From Lachnospiraceae bacterium (lineage in GTDB: Bacteria; Bacillota; Clostridia; Lachnospirales; Lachnospiraceae), in contig JAKSRY010000010.1 in the NCBI GenBank assembly GCA_024403415.1, positions 1 through 64,000 on the forward strand: a stretch of 64,000 nt of DNA. The letters are read 5' to 3'. Both the position numbers and the translations under genes were made by a program. Shown here in pieces: positions 62,890 to 64,000 of this stretch. The first letter of the stretch is position 1. The number at the start of each line of letters is the position of its first letter. The notes below the pieces were generated by a model. That model ran no database searches and was not told where the DNA came from. It worked only from the letters and a program-made list of their open reading frames with translations.

Positions 62890-62924
62890 AGTCCGATCTC
62901 AATTGTTTGAGGTCGGACTTTTTT
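62890..62924 (+). terminator. Intrinsic terminator after the sugar transporter
   Basis: AGTCCGATCTCAA (62890-62902) pairs with TTGAGGTCGGACT (one G-U pair) around TTGT, then six Ts. Confidence 0.92.
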
Positions 62925-63025
62925 GTTATTTAATGTAGTTTTATATTAGTAAAAATGATACAATATAAAAAAGAATTATATAGATAATTAGTGTATATTT
63001 ATATAAGTTAAGGAGGATTTCTTAT

Positions 63026-64000
63026 ATGCTGGCAACACTTATACCTTTATTTGATGATAAAATGTCTGTTTCTGCATATTCTTTATTTTCCCAGAAGGAG
63101 AATATGTTTATTAATCCATCTCTTAGGGGCACCGGAATGTATGATGGTGTTGGAAATATAGATGGAATAGATATTATTAAGAGTCTGGGTATAGAGACTA
63201 TCGATGATACTGCTGATATTTTTGTGTCGGTTAATCATATATCCTTATTTACTGATATTGCAAGTCAGTGTGGTGAAAATACTCCTAAAAACAGAATTGT
63301 TTTACTTATGGATAATACTGTTTTACCTGATGAAAAGTATGTTTCACGTATTAAAGAACTTAAGGAAGCAGGATTTAAGCTCGCTATACGTAAACTTAAG
63401 GTATCTGATTTTGAACCTTATAAAGCTATAATCAGTCAATTGGATTATATATTATTAGACAATCAGAAAATTGATATAGCAAAGGCTAAGATATATTTTT
63501 CTAAAGTATATCCAAATATTTCTTTATGTGCTATTAATGTTGAATCACAGGAGATTTACGATAAACTTGTTGCTGATGGTGGTTATAAACTTTATGAGGG
63601 ACCATTTTACAGACTTCCAATTACTAAGGGTGCTTCAGAAGTAGCTCCTTTGAAGATCAATTATATCGAACTTCTTAATATAGTTAATGATCCTGATTTT
63701 GATTTGACAAAAGCTGCAGATATCATAGGAAGAGATACTGCATTAGTAGTTAAATTACTTCAAATGGTTAATAGAATGTCAGTTAATTCTGAGATTACAT
63801 CAATCAGACATGCAGCAGCGATGCTTGGTCAAAAAGAACTTAAGAAGTGGATTAATACGGCAGTTACTAATCAGTTATGTTCAGACAAACCTAGTGAAAT
63901 TACAAGAGTTTCACTTCTTAGAGCTAAATTTGCTGAGAATCTTGCACCTTTATTTGGACTTGGTGGTCAGACATCGGAATTGTTCTTAATGGGTCTGTTT
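63026..64000 (+). CDS. EAL-like/HDOD signalling protein (3' truncated by window)
   Basis: An open frame starts at ATG 63026, 9 bases after AGGAGG, and runs through the last base, giving 325 residues. Residues 1-200 resemble the degenerate EAL-type barrel of YuxH-like proteins (LATLIPLFDDKMSVSAYSLF, YILLDNQKIDI, YEGPFYRLPITKG), but no intact EAL catalytic motif is visible. An HDOD domain follows (NYIELLNIVNDPDFDLTKAADIIGRDTALVVKLLQMVN, then ITSIRHAAAMLG and LRAKFAENL). It is therefore probably a cyclic-di-GMP-related regulator rather than a phosphodiesterase. The C-terminus lies outside the window. Confidence 0.85.
   Translation, partial: MLATLIPLFDDKMSVSAYSLFSQKENMFINPSLRGTGMYDGVGNIDGIDIIKSLGIETIDDTADIFVSVNHISLFTDIASQCGENTPKNRIVLLMDNTVLPDEKYVSRIKELKEAGFKLAIRKLKVSDFEPYKAIISQLDYILLDNQKIDIAKAKIYFSKVYPNISLCAINVESQEIYDKLVADGGYKLYEGPFYRLPITKGASEVAPLKINYIELLNIVNDPDFDLTKAADIIGRDTALVVKLLQMVNRMSVNSEITSIRHAAAMLGQKELKKWINTAVTNQLCSDKPSEITRVSLLRAKFAENLAPLFGLGGQTSELFLMGLF

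Overview
The window looks like chromosome from a low-GC, anaerobic Firmicute, most probably a member of the Lachnospiraceae (Butyrivibrio / Lachnospira / Roseburia type). The basis is strongly AT-rich DNA with strong GGAGG ribosome-binding sites, a PPi-dependent phosphofructokinase, rubrerythrin, the LL-diaminopimelate aminotransferase route, a carboxyspermidine polyamine pathway, and no trace of respiratory genes. Genus is not resolved. I see no tRNA, rRNA, CRISPR array, intact insertion sequence or prophage.

Layout. 1-6.6 kb: an orphan PD-(D/E)XK-like protein, small hypotheticals, a zinc-ribbon/DUF4234 membrane protein, a compact redox module (TlpA-like membrane thioredoxin, a 49-residue CD1871A-type CXXC protein, NapH/YccM-like polyferredoxin, small coiled-coil protein), an L,D-transpeptidase and an AraC regulator. 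6.8-16.7 kb: YczE-type membrane protein, Gfo/Idh oxidoreductase, GH120 beta-xylosidase, a decayed iron alcohol dehydrogenase, two tandem zinc-ribbon paralogues, a second YczE protein, YdcF, MATE, Dabb protein and NagA. 16.9-19.8 kb: an ABC-2 exporter pair and an orphan beta-class DNA methyltransferase. 19.8-26.3 kb: a polyamine cluster (speA, speE, speB, carboxyspermidine dehydrogenase, nspC) whose two long intergenic gaps both carry strongly paired RNA. 26.4-31.2 kb: a 1153-residue fusion of a YfhO/DUF6044-like membrane domain to an M3 metallopeptidase, and an apparently leaderless CapA-type gene. 31.2-39.6 kb: rhodanese-like protein, PilZ protein, a newly read small ORF, DUF3048 lipoprotein, Maf, SpoVB/MurJ-like flippase, RqcH, a TIM-barrel isomerase and an FMN dehydrogenase. 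39.8-44.4 kb: an Rrf2 regulator, dapL, and a sulfur operon (metY, cysK) preceded by a consensus promoter, TAGGTA-type operators and a 26-codon leader peptide ending in MCRCCC. 44.5-54 kb: glmS, patatin-like protein, pheA, aroF/G-type DAHP synthase, two GNAT acetyltransferases, pfp, rubrerythrin, aroB. 54-59.2 kb: a GGDEF protein, TraX, GH13 enzyme and MATE transporter in one run. 59.4-64 kb: a sugar ABC transporter and the start of an EAL-like/HDOD protein cut by the window end.

How the genes fit together. Arginine is converted by SpeA and SpeB via agmatine to putrescine; the dehydrogenase and NspC then make spermidine through carboxyspermidine, with SpeE as an unexplained extra branch because no speD is present here. 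GlmS and NagA handle amino sugars; pheA, DAHP synthase and aroB belong to aromatic amino-acid synthesis; PilZ, GGDEF and the EAL-like/HDOD protein point to cyclic-di-GMP signalling. The most unusual items are the polycysteine leader with its operators, the two structured RNAs of the polyamine cluster, and the membrane-tethered M3 peptidase.
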